The notes: generated by a model from the sequence alone, not told the origin. A stretch of 64,000 bases of DNA from AP-15 sp963832875 (GCA_963832875.1 CAWHWB010000003.1:124001-188000), one strand, 5' to 3'; positions 8,915 to 18,430 are shown, counted from the first letter of the stretch. Numbers and translations are program-made.

Positions 8915-9436
8915 TCGGGCATAACTCCGAGGCGCGCTGCCGCGGCCGCGCGAAATTCGGCCGGCGGCGCGATCCCGTGTGCAAGGAAGCCGGCCACGCC
9001 TGAACTCATGCCTGCTGGGTACGATTGGGGATCGGCCATGGCGAAATCTTCGTCAGGGGACGGCTTCGGGTTCCGACAATCCGCGCCGTCCAGCGCTTTG
9101 GCCCGCCGCCGCGGCAGGCATGCCGCCGATCATGCGGACTCATCGCGCGACATCCTGCCGGGCGCGGCGCCCGTCAGGCGGACGGCGGTTTCTCGCGATT
9201 GACAATGTATATAGCGAAACCTCCCGCGACAATGCCTTCGTCCAGCAAGCTTTCGTCGGGTGAGCTATCGTCGGGCGGGGCTTTGATCGCCGCTCCTGCG
9301 AGCGCGCCGGCGCCGGCCGGCAAAACTCCCTTGGACCGCCGGCCGCGATATCGCATATAAGGCGGTGCCGCGCGGGACCGGGGTGGTCGCGGCGTTGTCG
9401 CAACAGGGGCGCCCGCGTCTCGCCGCGTTCGAACGA
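8915..9436. other. divergent intergenic region between rne and PBP1A
   Basis: About 520 bases between divergently transcribed genes; it should hold both promoters and the rne leader. I find no family similarity in either strand. In related genomes I would expect an N-acetylmuramoyl-L-alanine amidase gene next to the PBP1A gene; it is not here. Reading leftwards there is a possible promoter for rne: TTGTCG at 9232-9227 and TATACA at 9211-9206, spacer 15, which would give a leader of nearly 300 bases. Confidence 0.35.
9206..9232 (-). promoter_or_regulatory. candidate rne promoter
   Basis: On the minus strand TTGTCG (9232-9227) and TATACA (9211-9206) are separated by 15 bases. This is the most AT-rich patch of the intergenic region and lies about 290 bases upstream of the rne start. 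The spacer is shorter than the ideal 17, so this is a weak call. The long untranslated leader it implies would be consistent with the known habit of rne to autoregulate through its 5' UTR. Confidence 0.25.
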
Positions 9437-12166
9437 ATGGTCAGACTGATCCGGTTTCTTTTCGTCTGCGCGGTGATCCTGGCGATCGCCGGCTGCGGAT
9501 TTGTCGGCGTCACGATCTGGTATTTCGGCCGCGACCTTCCTGATTATCAGCAACTGGCGAATTATCAGCCGCCGATCATGACCCGGGTCCAGGCCGGGGA
9601 CGGGCGGCTGTTGGCCGAATACGCCACCGAGCGCCGGGTTTTCGTACCGATCCAGGCGATCCCCAAGCGCGGTCGCCGACGCCTTCATCTCGGCCGAGGA
9701 CAAGAACTTTTACACGCCATCACGGGATCGACCCGCTGTCGATCCTGCGTGCCGGGATCACCGATGTCGGGCGGCTGCGCGGCGAGTCGCCGCCCGATCG
9801 GGGCGTCGACGATCACCCAGCAGGTCGCCAAGAACATGCTGCTGAACAACGACGTCTCGATCTCGCGCAAGATCAAGGAGATCCTGCTCGCCACCCGGAT
9901 CGAATCGGCCTTGCCTAAGGACCGCATCCTCGAACTCTATCTGAACGAGATCTATCTCGGCTCGGGCGCCTATGGCGTCGCGGCCGCAGCGCTGACCTAT
10001 TTCGACAAGTCGCTCGACCAGTTGAGCCTGGGTGAGGCCGCTTTCCTCGGCGGACTGCCAAAGGCACCGAACCGCTATAATCCGGTGCGCTCGCCGCTGG
10101 CGGCGACGGCGCGCCGCGATTGGGTGCTCGACCGCATGGCCGATGACGGCTTCATCAGCCACGCCGCGGCCGAGGCGGCCAAGGCGGAGCCGATCGTCCT
10201 GCACCATCGGCAGGAGGCGAGCGAGGTCAAGGCGCCTTATTTTGCCGAGGAGGTGCGGCGCGAACTGCTCGCACGCTATGGCGAAAAGAAACTCTACGGA
10301 GCCGGCTTGTCGGTGCGCACCAGCCTCGATCCACCCTTGCAGGCGGATGCCGACAGGGCGTTGCGCGACGGGCTCATTGCCTATGACCATGCCCATGAAG
10401 GCTGGCGAGGCGCCATCGCCCATATCGACCCGCACGGCGATTGGGCGGCGCATTTGAGCGCCGTCGCGGTCCCCGCGGTAGCGACCGATGTCGGCTGGCG
10501 GCTGGCGGTGGTGCTGCGCACGACACCGGGCGAGGCGGCGATCGGCCTCGCCGACGGCGACACCTCGGACGTCCCGTTTTCGCAGATGCGCTGGGCCCGG
10601 CCGCGCTATCGCAACGGCGGCCTCGGGCCATTCCCGCGCGGCGCCGGCGACGTCGTCAAGGCCGGGGATGTGGTGATGGTGACGCCGATCGAGCCGCCGC
10701 CGTCCAAGAGCGATGCCGGCAAGACCGATGCGGCCGGCAAGGCCGCGGCGACCGGCGGGGTCGGCAAGACCGTCAACAGCCGGGGCGGCGCGAGGGGCCG
10801 CGCGGCTGCCGGTTTCACCCTGTGTCAGGTGCCGGAAGTGTCGGGCGCGCTGGTCGTGATGGACCCGCATACCGGCCGGGTGCTGGCGATCAGCGGCGGG
10901 TTCAGCTTTGCCATCAGCCAGTTCGACCGCGTGACCCAGGCTTATCGGCAGACCGGATCGGCGATCAAGCCGTTCGTCTTTCTGACGGCACTCGACCACG
11001 GCTTCACGCCATCGACCCGGGTCAGCGACGCGCCGATTTCGCTGCCGCAGGGCCCCGGGCTGCCGATGTGGACGCCGACCAATTACGAGCACAACGAGTT
11101 TCGCGGGCCGACCCCGCTGCGCATCGGCCTCGAGCAGTCGATCGACACCCTGACGGTGCGGCTGGCCACGATGGTCGGCATGGACCCGATCGCCAAAACC
11201 ATCGAACGCTTTGGCATCATGGACCATGTGCCGCACGAATATTCGATTACGCTCGGCTCCGGCGAGACCACGCCCTTGCGGCTGACCGCCGCCTACGCGA
11301 TGTTGGTCAACGGCGGCAAGCGCATCACCCCGACGCTGATCGACCGCGTCCAGGACCGCAACGGCAAGACCATCTTCCGCGCCGACGATCGGCCGTGCAC
11401 CGGCTGCACCGACGTCGAATGGCATCACCAGCCGGTGCCGGTCATCCCGGACACCCGCGAGCAGGTGGCCGATCCCGGCTCGGCCTATCAGGTGGTCACG
11501 ATGATGGAAGGGGTGGTGCAACGCGGCACCGGCGATGCGGTCAAGGCGGTCGGCCGGCCGATCGCCGGCAAGACCGGGACCACCAACGATTACCGCGACG
11601 CCTGGTTCGAGGGCTTCACCCCCGACCTCGCCGCCGGCGTCTATGTCGGCTACGACGATCCGAGGAGCCTCGGCAAGGACGAGACCGGCGGGCACGTCGC
11701 CGCCCCGATCTTCCGCGATTTCATGATCGCCGCGCTGAAGAATACCCCGGCAACCGATTTCCGCATCCCGCCCGGCCTGCGGGTTTACCGGGTCAGCGCC
11801 GCTACCGGCCTGCCGGTCTCCGGCGATGGGCCGGCGATCTACGAGGCCTACAAACCCGGGACCGAGCCCGGCCAGAGCCGGCATCCCGACCATCAGGGCT
11901 CGCCCGGGGAAGGCGCGGCGCCGGTCGCTTCGGCCGGCGCTGCGGGGACTGGCGACGCGGAGACCAGCGACAGCGCCGCCGACAATCCCGACAGCAGCGA
12001 CGTCAACTCGGGCCAAGCCAATTCGGGGGGGGCCAACTCCGGCGCGGCCAACTCCGGCGGGGCCAGCGCCAGTCCGGCGGGCGCCGGCGTCAGGCCCGGC
12101 GATGCCAATAGCGCGATGCTGCCGCCGCGCGGCGCTCCCGCCAGCGGCACCGGCGGCCTATATTAG
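9437..12166 (+). CDS. penicillin-binding protein 1A, transglycosylase motif scrambled by compensating insertions
   Basis: Class A bifunctional PBP for peptidoglycan polymerisation and crosslinking, anchored by an N-terminal membrane segment (FLFVCAVILAIAGCGFVGVTIWYF). The start at 9437 (MVRLIRF) places that helix at the N-terminus; the frame stays open upstream to 9365. GT51 motifs GASTITQQVAKN and LELYLNEIYLGSGAYG are intact. Transpeptidase motifs are SxxK in TGSAIKPF, SxN-like EQSID and KTG in GKTGTTND. Between 9668 and 9784, however, the frame reads Arg-rich nonsense. Removing single bases near 9668, 9717 and 9784 restores AEDKNFYTHHGIDPLSILRA, the block with the catalytic glutamate. As written, the glycosyltransferase would be dead; three +1 shifts that sum to a codon suggest sequencing or assembly error. 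The C-terminus carries Asn-Ser-Gly repeats. Confidence 0.9.
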   Translation: MVRLIRFLFVCAVILAIAGCGFVGVTIWYFGRDLPDYQQLANYQPPIMTRVQAGDGRLLAEYATERRVFVPIQAIPKRGRRRLHLGRGQELLHAITGSTRCRSCVPGSPMSGGCAASRRPIGASTITQQVAKNMLLNNDVSISRKIKEILLATRIESALPKDRILELYLNEIYLGSGAYGVAAAALTYFDKSLDQLSLGEAAFLGGLPKAPNRYNPVRSPLAATARRDWVLDRMADDGFISHAAAEAAKAEPIVLHHRQEASEVKAPYFAEEVRRELLARYGEKKLYGAGLSVRTSLDPPLQADADRALRDGLIAYDHAHEGWRGAIAHIDPHGDWAAHLSAVAVPAVATDVGWRLAVVLRTTPGEAAIGLADGDTSDVPFSQMRWARPRYRNGGLGPFPRGAGDVVKAGDVVMVTPIEPPPSKSDAGKTDAAGKAAATGGVGKTVNSRGGARGRAAAGFTLCQVPEVSGALVVMDPHTGRVLAISGGFSFAISQFDRVTQAYRQTGSAIKPFVFLTALDHGFTPSTRVSDAPISLPQGPGLPMWTPTNYEHNEFRGPTPLRIGLEQSIDTLTVRLATMVGMDPIAKTIERFGIMDHVPHEYSITLGSGETTPLRLTAAYAMLVNGGKRITPTLIDRVQDRNGKTIFRADDRPCTGCTDVEWHHQPVPVIPDTREQVADPGSAYQVVTMMEGVVQRGTGDAVKAVGRPIAGKTGTTNDYRDAWFEGFTPDLAAGVYVGYDDPRSLGKDETGGHVAAPIFRDFMIAALKNTPATDFRIPPGLRVYRVSAATGLPVSGDGPAIYEAYKPGTEPGQSRHPDHQGSPGEGAAPVASAGAAGTGDAETSDSAADNPDSSDVNSGQANSGGANSGAANSGGASASPAGAGVRPGDANSAMLPPRGAPASGTGGLY

Positions 12167-12202
12167 CGAAACCGAACACCGAAACCGACGGGCGGAGCGA
12201 GC

Positions 12203-13337
<1,135 letters not shown>

Positions 13338-13420
13338 CCCCGGCCGCTGACCCCGGCCGCCGATCCCGGCGGGCGCGATCTGTCGACGCCGCCCCTAGGC
13401 TGCGCTTCCGCCGTCGCCTT

Positions 13421-14128
13421 CTAATGGATGTCTTCCTGCTCGTCGAAGGCCTGGCGCAGCCGGGCGACCGAAAACCCCGGCGCCTTGGCGGCGTCGATGA
13501 TGACCTTTTCGCGGCGGGTCAAGAGCGCCACCGCCGCCGGCAATTCCTTGATCGCCTCGGGCGGGACCACGACCGCGCCGTGGCGGTCGGCATGGATCAC
13601 GTCGTTGGGCGATACCACCATGCCGGCAACGCTGACCGTTCCGCCAAAATCAACCAGATGCACATGCGCGTGCGACGGCATGACCGAGCCCGCGAGCACG
13701 AAAAAGCCGGCGGCCATCGCGTCGAGGTCGCGCACCGAGCCGTCGGTGACCACGCCGACGCAGCCGAGTCCCTTATGGACATTGGTCTGCACCTCGCCCC
13801 AGAATGCGCCAAAGCCCGAATCCGGCGCGTCGAGATCCTGGATCACTGCGATGCTCGGCAATGGTTCGGCGGCAATGTGCGCGTAATAGCCGAGCCGCAT
13901 CTCTTTCGCCTCGTCGCGGCCGCGCGGATGCGGCTCGCGGGCGCGAATGATCGCGGTGCGGGCAAAGGCCACGACCGGCTTCAATTCCGGAAAGGGTGCG
14001 AGCAGCGGCCGGCGGATAAAGCCCATCGCCCGGCGCGCCGGCACGACGAGTTCGAGGGCATTGCAGATCGTCGGCGTGTCGAACGCGCTCAACGCCTCGA
14101 GATCGGCGCGGTCTGGCAGGCGCGGCAT
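13421..14128 (-). CDS. RraA-like / HMG aldolase-family protein
   Basis: 235 residues of the RraA/4-hydroxy-4-methyl-2-oxoglutarate aldolase fold, often misnamed dimethylmenaquinone methyltransferase. The signature glycine-rich loop and metal/substrate site are visible in FWGEVQTNVHKGLGCVGV followed by VTDGSVRDLD. A later conserved segment is SPNDVIHADRHGAVVVPPE with the usual Asp-x-x-x-x-Asp pattern. Members with the DGxVRD motif usually cleave pyruvate-yielding hydroxy acids or decarboxylate oxaloacetate; RNase E inhibition is a property of the gamma-proteobacterial RraA branch. Proximity to rne is several kilobases and on the other side of prfB, so I do not infer a regulatory link. Confidence 0.8.
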   Translation of the reverse strand: MPRLPDRADLEALSAFDTPTICNALELVVPARRAMGFIRRPLLAPFPELKPVVAFARTAIIRAREPHPRGRDEAKEMRLGYYAHIAAEPLPSIAVIQDLDAPDSGFGAFWGEVQTNVHKGLGCVGVVTDGSVRDLDAMAAGFFVLAGSVMPSHAHVHLVDFGGTVSVAGMVVSPNDVIHADRHGAVVVPPEAIKELPAAVALLTRREKVIIDAAKAPGFSVARLRQAFDEQEDIH

Positions 14129-14187
14129 CGGGGGTCCCTCCGGCGGTGGATTGTCCGGGCTCAGGCTTTATTGGAGAATGCCCAGGG

Positions 14188-14256
14188 CCGGCAAGGTTTT
14201 TCGGCCGGCAAGGTTTTTCGGCCGGCAAGGTTTTTCGGCCAGGCAAGGTTTTTCGG
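14188..14256. repeat. 17-bp tandem repeat upstream of VOC gene
   Basis: Three perfect 17-base copies of CCGGCAAGGTTTTTCGG followed by an 18-base copy with one insertion, then two decayed copies. The array lies between the RraA-like gene start and the VOC gene at 14321, i.e. in the likely promoter region of both. Each unit contains a T5 tract and is flanked by CCGG, so the array could bind a protein in phase or be a simple slippage product. Confidence 0.85.
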
Positions 14257-14320
14257 CCAGCAAGGCGGCTCTGCCGGCAAGGCTGTTCCGCCGCGGGCTG
14301 CAGATCAAGGGAGAATGCGG

Positions 14321-14896
14321 ATGGGCGATTACGATCCCGACCGGGTCAGAAACCTGCGGCGGCCAAAGGGCCTGCCGTTCCAGATCGGCAAGATCGGCCA
14401 TGTCGTGCTCAATGTGAGCGATGTGGAGCGTTCGGCGCGGTTCTATACCGAGGTGCTCGGATTTCAGATCTCCGACGTCTATCCGGAGGAAATGGTGCCG
14501 GGCGGCATGGCGTTTTTGCGCTGCAACCCGGACCATCATGGCATCGCACTGGTCGGCGGGATGACCGGCGAGGCGCCGAATCTCGAGCTTAACCACCTAG
14601 CCTTTGAGGTTGCGAGCCTCGACGAAGTGGTGCGGGCGCGCGACCATCTGCGCCGGCATGGGGTCAGGATCGATTTCGAGGGCCGTCGGCGCGCCGGCTG
14701 CCAGCTCGCGGTCGAGTTCCGTGACCCTGACAATCACCGGCTCGAAATCTATTGGGGCATCGACCAGATCGGCAGCGACGGACGGGTTCGCCCAGCCGCC
14801 GAATGGAAGGGCGCCCGCAGCCTCGCCGAGGCGCTGGCCGACCCGGTGCGCGGCCAGGACACCACGTTGCACGATCCCTCGCTGGTCAAAGGCTGA
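14321..14896 (+). CDS. VOC-family dioxygenase-like protein
   Basis: 191 residues of the extradiol-dioxygenase/glyoxalase type. The first module runs IGKIGHVVLNVSDVERSARFYTEVLG, with a metal-ligand His; the second has LNHLAFEV and ends in DPDNHRLEIYW, with His and Glu in the usual ligand positions. A trailing segment of about 35 residues (SLAEALADPVRGQDTTLHDP) resembles the C-terminal tail of catechol-type dioxygenases. ATG 14321 sits eight bases after AAGGGAG; an in-frame ATG at 14315 is too close to that site. The actual substrate is unknown. It stands alone between two tandem-repeat tracts. Confidence 0.8.
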   Translation: MGDYDPDRVRNLRRPKGLPFQIGKIGHVVLNVSDVERSARFYTEVLGFQISDVYPEEMVPGGMAFLRCNPDHHGIALVGGMTGEAPNLELNHLAFEVASLDEVVRARDHLRRHGVRIDFEGRRRAGCQLAVEFRDPDNHRLEIYWGIDQIGSDGRVRPAAEWKGARSLAEALADPVRGQDTTLHDPSLVKG

Positions 14897-14929
14897 GCCG
14901 CTGCCGCTCTGGGCCTCGGGCCTGATTGG

Positions 14930-14997
14930 CGTTGCGCCGACCGGGATTGCGCCGACCGGGATTGCGCCGATCGGGATTGCGCCGATCGGGATTGCGG
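14930..14997. repeat. 15-bp tandem repeat between VOC gene and folB
   Basis: About four and a half copies of GATTGCGCCGACCGG (with ACC/ATC variation) in the 130-base gap between the VOC gene and folB. The unit length is a multiple of three and the reading is open in several frames, but no gene covers it. It probably arose by slippage. Confidence 0.8.
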
Positions 14998-15025
14998 GCG
15001 GCGGCCGCGCCGGGCATGGTGAGGC

Positions 15026-15439
15026 ATGATCGAGGAACGCTGCGCTGCGGCCGCGGGGAACGTCGCCAGCTATACCGTCACCGTGCGCGGCTTGGTGTTG
15101 CTTTGCAGCATCGGCATCCGCCGAGAGGAGCGCGAGCGTAAGCAGCGGGTCCGAATCTCGGTTGACTTGGCGTCGACGCGCGAGGCCGCGATCCCCGGCG
15201 AGGACCGTCGCCGCATCATCAATTACGAGAAGATCGTCGCTGCGATCCGCGAGATCGCCGGATCGGGCCACATCGATCTGTGCGAGGGCTTTGCTGAGCG
15301 GATTGCCAACGCCTGCTTTGCCGACCCGCGGGTCGATCGGGTCAGGGTCTGGATCGAAAAGCTCGACGTGTTTCCCGATGCCGACGGCGTCGGCGCGATC
15401 CTGGAGCGCACCCGCCCGGCGCCGTCCGGCGCCGGCTGA
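15026..15439 (+). CDS. folB: dihydroneopterin aldolase
   Basis: 137 residues. FolB converts 7,8-dihydroneopterin to 6-hydroxymethyl-dihydropterin and glycolaldehyde in folate synthesis. Visible family features are the N-terminal strand VRGLVLLCSIGIRREERERKQ (the usual GI..EER..pQ block), then INYEKIVAAIREIAG and DLCEGFAERIANACF, where the glutamate anchors the pterin and the helix is the family's hallmark, and VRVWIEKLDVFPDADGVG (the K..A/V..A block). The first ten residues are not conserved and the start could be a little downstream. folP follows after three bases, so the two are co-transcribed and probably translationally coupled. Confidence 0.85.
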   Translation: MIEERCAAAAGNVASYTVTVRGLVLLCSIGIRREERERKQRVRISVDLASTREAAIPGEDRRRIINYEKIVAAIREIAGSGHIDLCEGFAERIANACFADPRVDRVRVWIEKLDVFPDADGVGAILERTRPAPSGAG

Positions 15440-15442
15440 GCC

Positions 15443-16270
15443 ATGTCGGAGCCGGCAATCCAAGCGCCCGCGATTTTCGGGATCGTCAACATTACCGAAG
15501 ATTTGTTTTCCGATGGCGGCCGGTTTCTCGATACCGCGGCGGCGCTGGCTCATGCCCGGGCGCTGGTCGCCGCCGGGGCGGACATCGTCGATCTCGGCGC
15601 CGCGGCCAGCAACGTCGAGGCGAAGCCGGTCGCCGCCGCCGAGGAGATCCGCCGCCTCGAACCGCTGATCGCGGCACTCGCCGCCGACGGCACGCCCGTC
15701 TCGGTAGACAGCTTCGCGCCCGAGGTGCAGCGCTGGGCGATCGCCCAGGGTGCGGCCTATCTGAACGACATCCGGGGCTTTCCCGACCCGTCTCTGTATC
15801 CCGAGCTCGCCGGCGCCGGCTGCCGGTTGGTCGTCATGCACGCGGTCGGCGGCCGCGGCCGGGCGCAACAGGTGGAGCTGTCCGCCGAGCAGGTGTGGGA
15901 CCGCATCCACGCCTTTTTCAACGATCGCATCAAGGCGCTCGAAGCCGCCGGGATCGCGCGCGAGCGGCTGATCCTCGATCCTGGGATGGGCTTTTTCCTG
16001 AGCAGCCGGGCCGAGGCGTCGCTGCGCGTCCTAGCCGGGCTTGCTTGCCTGAAGCGCACTTTCGGGCTGCCGATCCTGGTCTCGGTGTCGCGCAAATCCT
16101 TTCTGCGCGCGGTGGCCGGTCATCTCACCGCTGCCGCCCTCGGTGCCGCGAGCTTGGCAGCCGAACTGTACGCCGTCGAGCAAGGCGCCGATTACATCCG
16201 CACCCACGACTCCGGCGCCCTCGCCGACGCGCTCAAGGTCGTGGCGGCGTTGCGTGCATATGCCTTCTGA
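15443..16270 (+). CDS. folP: dihydropteroate synthase (divergent subfamily)
   Basis: 275-residue TIM barrel. FolP joins hydroxymethyl-dihydropterin pyrophosphate to p-aminobenzoate. Motifs in order: GIVNITEDLFSDGG (canonical NVTPDSFSDGG), IVDLGAAASN where ordinary enzymes have GGESTRPG, VSVDSF, AYLNDIRGF, VVMHAVGGRG, LILDPGMGF, LVSVSRKSF and the terminal THD. The pABA/sulfonamide loop normally held by STRP is therefore altered. This variant occurs as a recognisable sub-branch in proteobacteria, and direct coupling to folB supports a folate role. Whether it binds sulfonamides normally cannot be told from sequence. Confidence 0.82.
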   Translation: MSEPAIQAPAIFGIVNITEDLFSDGGRFLDTAAALAHARALVAAGADIVDLGAAASNVEAKPVAAAEEIRRLEPLIAALAADGTPVSVDSFAPEVQRWAIAQGAAYLNDIRGFPDPSLYPELAGAGCRLVVMHAVGGRGRAQQVELSAEQVWDRIHAFFNDRIKALEAAGIARERLILDPGMGFFLSSRAEASLRVLAGLACLKRTFGLPILVSVSRKSFLRAVAGHLTAAALGAASLAAELYAVEQGADYIRTHDSGALADALKVVAALRAYAF

Positions 16271-16303
16271 ACAACGCCACCGGCTGCCAGTAGTGCAACA
16301 CCC

Positions 16304-16915
16304 CTAATCGCCGGCAGGCTCGCTTTTCAGCTGCTTCTGTCGCAGTTCTTCGTTCCACCTAGGGAATATATCGATCTTCAGGCCGAACAGATCGAGTGCT
16401 CGCCCGACCGAATGGTCCACCAGCTCGGCGATGGTCGTCGGGCCGAAATAGAAGGCGGGCACCGGTGGGAAAATGACGCCGCCGGCTTCGGTTACCGTTG
16501 CCATATTGCGGATGTGGATCAGTGTGAGCGGCGTCTCCCGGACCATCAGCACCAGCCGCCGGCGTTCCTTGAGGACGACTTCCGCGGCGCGCGTCAGCAG
16601 CGACGAAGTAACGCCGGTGGCAATCTCGGCGAGGCTGCGCATCGAACAGGGTGCGATCAGCATTCCCATAGTCTCGAACGAGCCGGACGATATCGTCGCG
16701 CCAACATCGTGGATCGGATGGACCACGTCGGCCATCGCCTCCAGGTCCCTGCGGCTGAGGGCGCTTTCATAACCGCGCATCAATCCGGCGGGCTTGGAGA
16801 CGACGAGATGCGTCTCGATATCGATCGACCGCAGGATTTCCAATGCCCGGGTCGCATAGACAATGCCGGTCGCGCCGCTGACGCCGACGATAATCCGCCG
16901 CTTCGCATCAGGCAT
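16304..16915 (-). CDS. ubiX: flavin prenyltransferase UbiX
   Basis: 203 residues. UbiX makes prenylated FMN, the cofactor of UbiD-type decarboxylases used in ubiquinone and aromatic acid metabolism. Family marks are IIVGVSGATGIVYATRAL (flavin-binding GxSGA), LIAPCSMRSLAEIATG and RRLVLMVRETPLTLIHIRNM, which carries the conserved Arg-Glu-Thr-Pro loop, followed by GGVIFPPVPAFY and the C-terminal GRALDLFGL. It is a cytosolic, flavin-binding dodecamer in characterised homologues. No ubiD is in this window. It is convergent with folP. Confidence 0.93.
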   Translation of the reverse strand: MPDAKRRIIVGVSGATGIVYATRALEILRSIDIETHLVVSKPAGLMRGYESALSRRDLEAMADVVHPIHDVGATISSGSFETMGMLIAPCSMRSLAEIATGVTSSLLTRAAEVVLKERRRLVLMVRETPLTLIHIRNMATVTEAGGVIFPPVPAFYFGPTTIAELVDHSVGRALDLFGLKIDIFPRWNEELRQKQLKSEPAGD

Positions 16916-17004
16916 GTCTCGTTCCTCTCAATCGAGATCGCGCGCGTGGGGACGCAGGGTCGATGTCGCGAAACCGCGCCCCCTCTTCTCCGCCACGAAT
17001 TTGC

Positions 17005-18163
17005 TTATGGTTCCTGCGTCCACCCCAGGGTGCCGGCGGCTTTGAGCGCCGCGATCTCGGCAGGGTCGAGCCAGGGCGCGAGCGCGGCCTCGGCCCCGTC
17101 GGGATCGCTTGGCTGCGGCGGGATCGGCAGGCCGGGCCGGGTCCGCGAAAAGCGCGGCGCCGGGGCCGGCTGGACGATGCCGTCGATCTCGACGTAGGTG
17201 CCGCGCGCCTTGTTGTGCGGGTGGAGCGGGGCTTCGTCGGTGGTCAGCACCGGAGCGAAACAGGCGTCGGTGCCCTCGAGCAATGCGCACCATTCCTCGC
17301 GGCTGCGGGTCATGAACAGGGCGGCGAGCCGCGCCTGAGCCGCCGGCCAGCCGTCATGGTCCATCTGCGGCGGCAGCGTCGCCGGGTCGAGGTCGAGACG
17401 GCGGAGCAATTCGGCGTAAAACTTGCCCTCGATCGGGGCGACCGAAATCCAGCCGCCGTCGGCGCATTGATAGGCGTTGTAGAAATGGGCGCCGCCGTCG
17501 AGATGGTTGCTGCCGCGCTCGTGGCTGGCGAAGTCCGGCCGCGACTGCACCATGGAACGCCGTCATCAACGACGCCGCGCCGTCGACCATCGCCGCGTCA
17601 ACGATCTGCCCCCGCCCCGATTGCCGCGCTTCGAGGATGCCGCAGACCAGGCCAAAGGCGAGATAGAGGGCGCCGCCGGCGTAATCGGCGATCAGGTTCA
17701 AGGGCGGGGTCGGCGGCTGGCCGCGACGGCCAAACGCATGCAATGCGCCGGCGAGAGCGATGTAGTTGATGTCGTGCCCGGCCGCCTGCGCCAGCGGCCC
17801 CTCCTGGCCCCAGCCGGTGACCCGGCCGTAGACGAGGCGCGGGTTGCGCGCCAGGCAGTCGTCGGGGCCGAGGCCGAGCCGCTCGGTGACGCCGGGGCGA
17901 AAGCCCTCGATCAGCGCGTCGGCGCGTTCCACCAGGCGCTGCGCCAGCGCCTTTCCGTCCGGGGATTTGAGATCGACGACCACCGCCCGGCGGCCGCGCA
18001 GCAGCAAATCGTAGCGCCGCGGGCGCTCGAGGCCGAGATCGTTCGGCCCCGGCCGCTCGATGCGCAGCACGGTAGCCCCCATATCGGCCAGCAGCATCGC
18101 GCACATCGGCCCCGGCCCGATCCCGGCCAGTTCGACGATCCTGATCCCGGCAAGCGGTCCCAT
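17005..18163 (-). pseudogene. class III CoA-transferase (CaiB/AMACR family), frameshifted
   Basis: The N-terminal half starts at 18163 (MGPLAGIRIVELAGIGPGPM) and carries LADMGATVLRIERPG, DLKSPDGKALAQRLVERAD, GVTERLGLGPDD, RVTGWGQEGPLAQAAGHDIN and the family's ALAGALHAFG. After VDAAMVDGAASLMTAFHGAVAAG, near 17540, the frame is lost. The protein continues one frame over as HERGSNHLDGGAHFYNAYQC and on to RFSRTRPGLP and LGWTQEP, ending at 17005. The two halves make one full-length enzyme of about 385 residues with a single-base shift. An intact copy would be an alpha-methylacyl-CoA racemase or CoA-transferase. It should be treated as broken unless the base is shown to be a sequencing error. Confidence 0.85.
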
Positions 18164-18239
18164 GGCCACACTCCACAGCTGTTGGCGCGAAGCCTGCGAG
18201 GTGCGGTGCTGCGGGTCAAGCCGCCATCTTCCGGCATCG

Positions 18240-18430
18240 CCCAACAACTCGGAGGACGACGATGCTGCCGCGCACGCCTCCATCGCGAGGCAGGCGAGGA
18301 CGCCCCCGGGGTGTAGCTGCCCCGAGGATGTTGCAAGAGGCAGAGGATGGTGGGACCGGATGCGAAGCTGAACTGATTGATGGCAACAACGAGGCTGACC
18401 ACGCCGGCGAAATGCGGCTTTGGGAACTCG
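18240..18430 (-). pseudogene. MFS transporter C-terminal remnant
   Basis: A short stretch on the minus strand reads FPKPHFAGVVSLVVAINQFS and FASGPTILCLLQHPRGSYTPG, then one frame over GGVLACLAMEACAAAS. This resembles the last two transmembrane helices of major-facilitator transporters (typically GLVVAINQ...FGP.LLG.LRD..GSY..AL..C). There is no upstream part and the frame is broken, so it is debris of a lost gene between the CoA-transferase and the membrane protein at 18614. Confidence 0.45.

Noticed and set aside
9199..9227. Plus-strand promoter from TTGACA at 9199
   Set aside because: The -10 position 17 bases on is TCCCGC, which is not promoter-like.
9758..12016. Very long minus-strand frame under PBP1A
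   Set aside because: High-GC antisense shadow; the plus strand holds full PBP motifs.
14188..14256. CRISPR-like appearance of the 17-bp array
   Set aside because: Copies are contiguous, short and without spacers.
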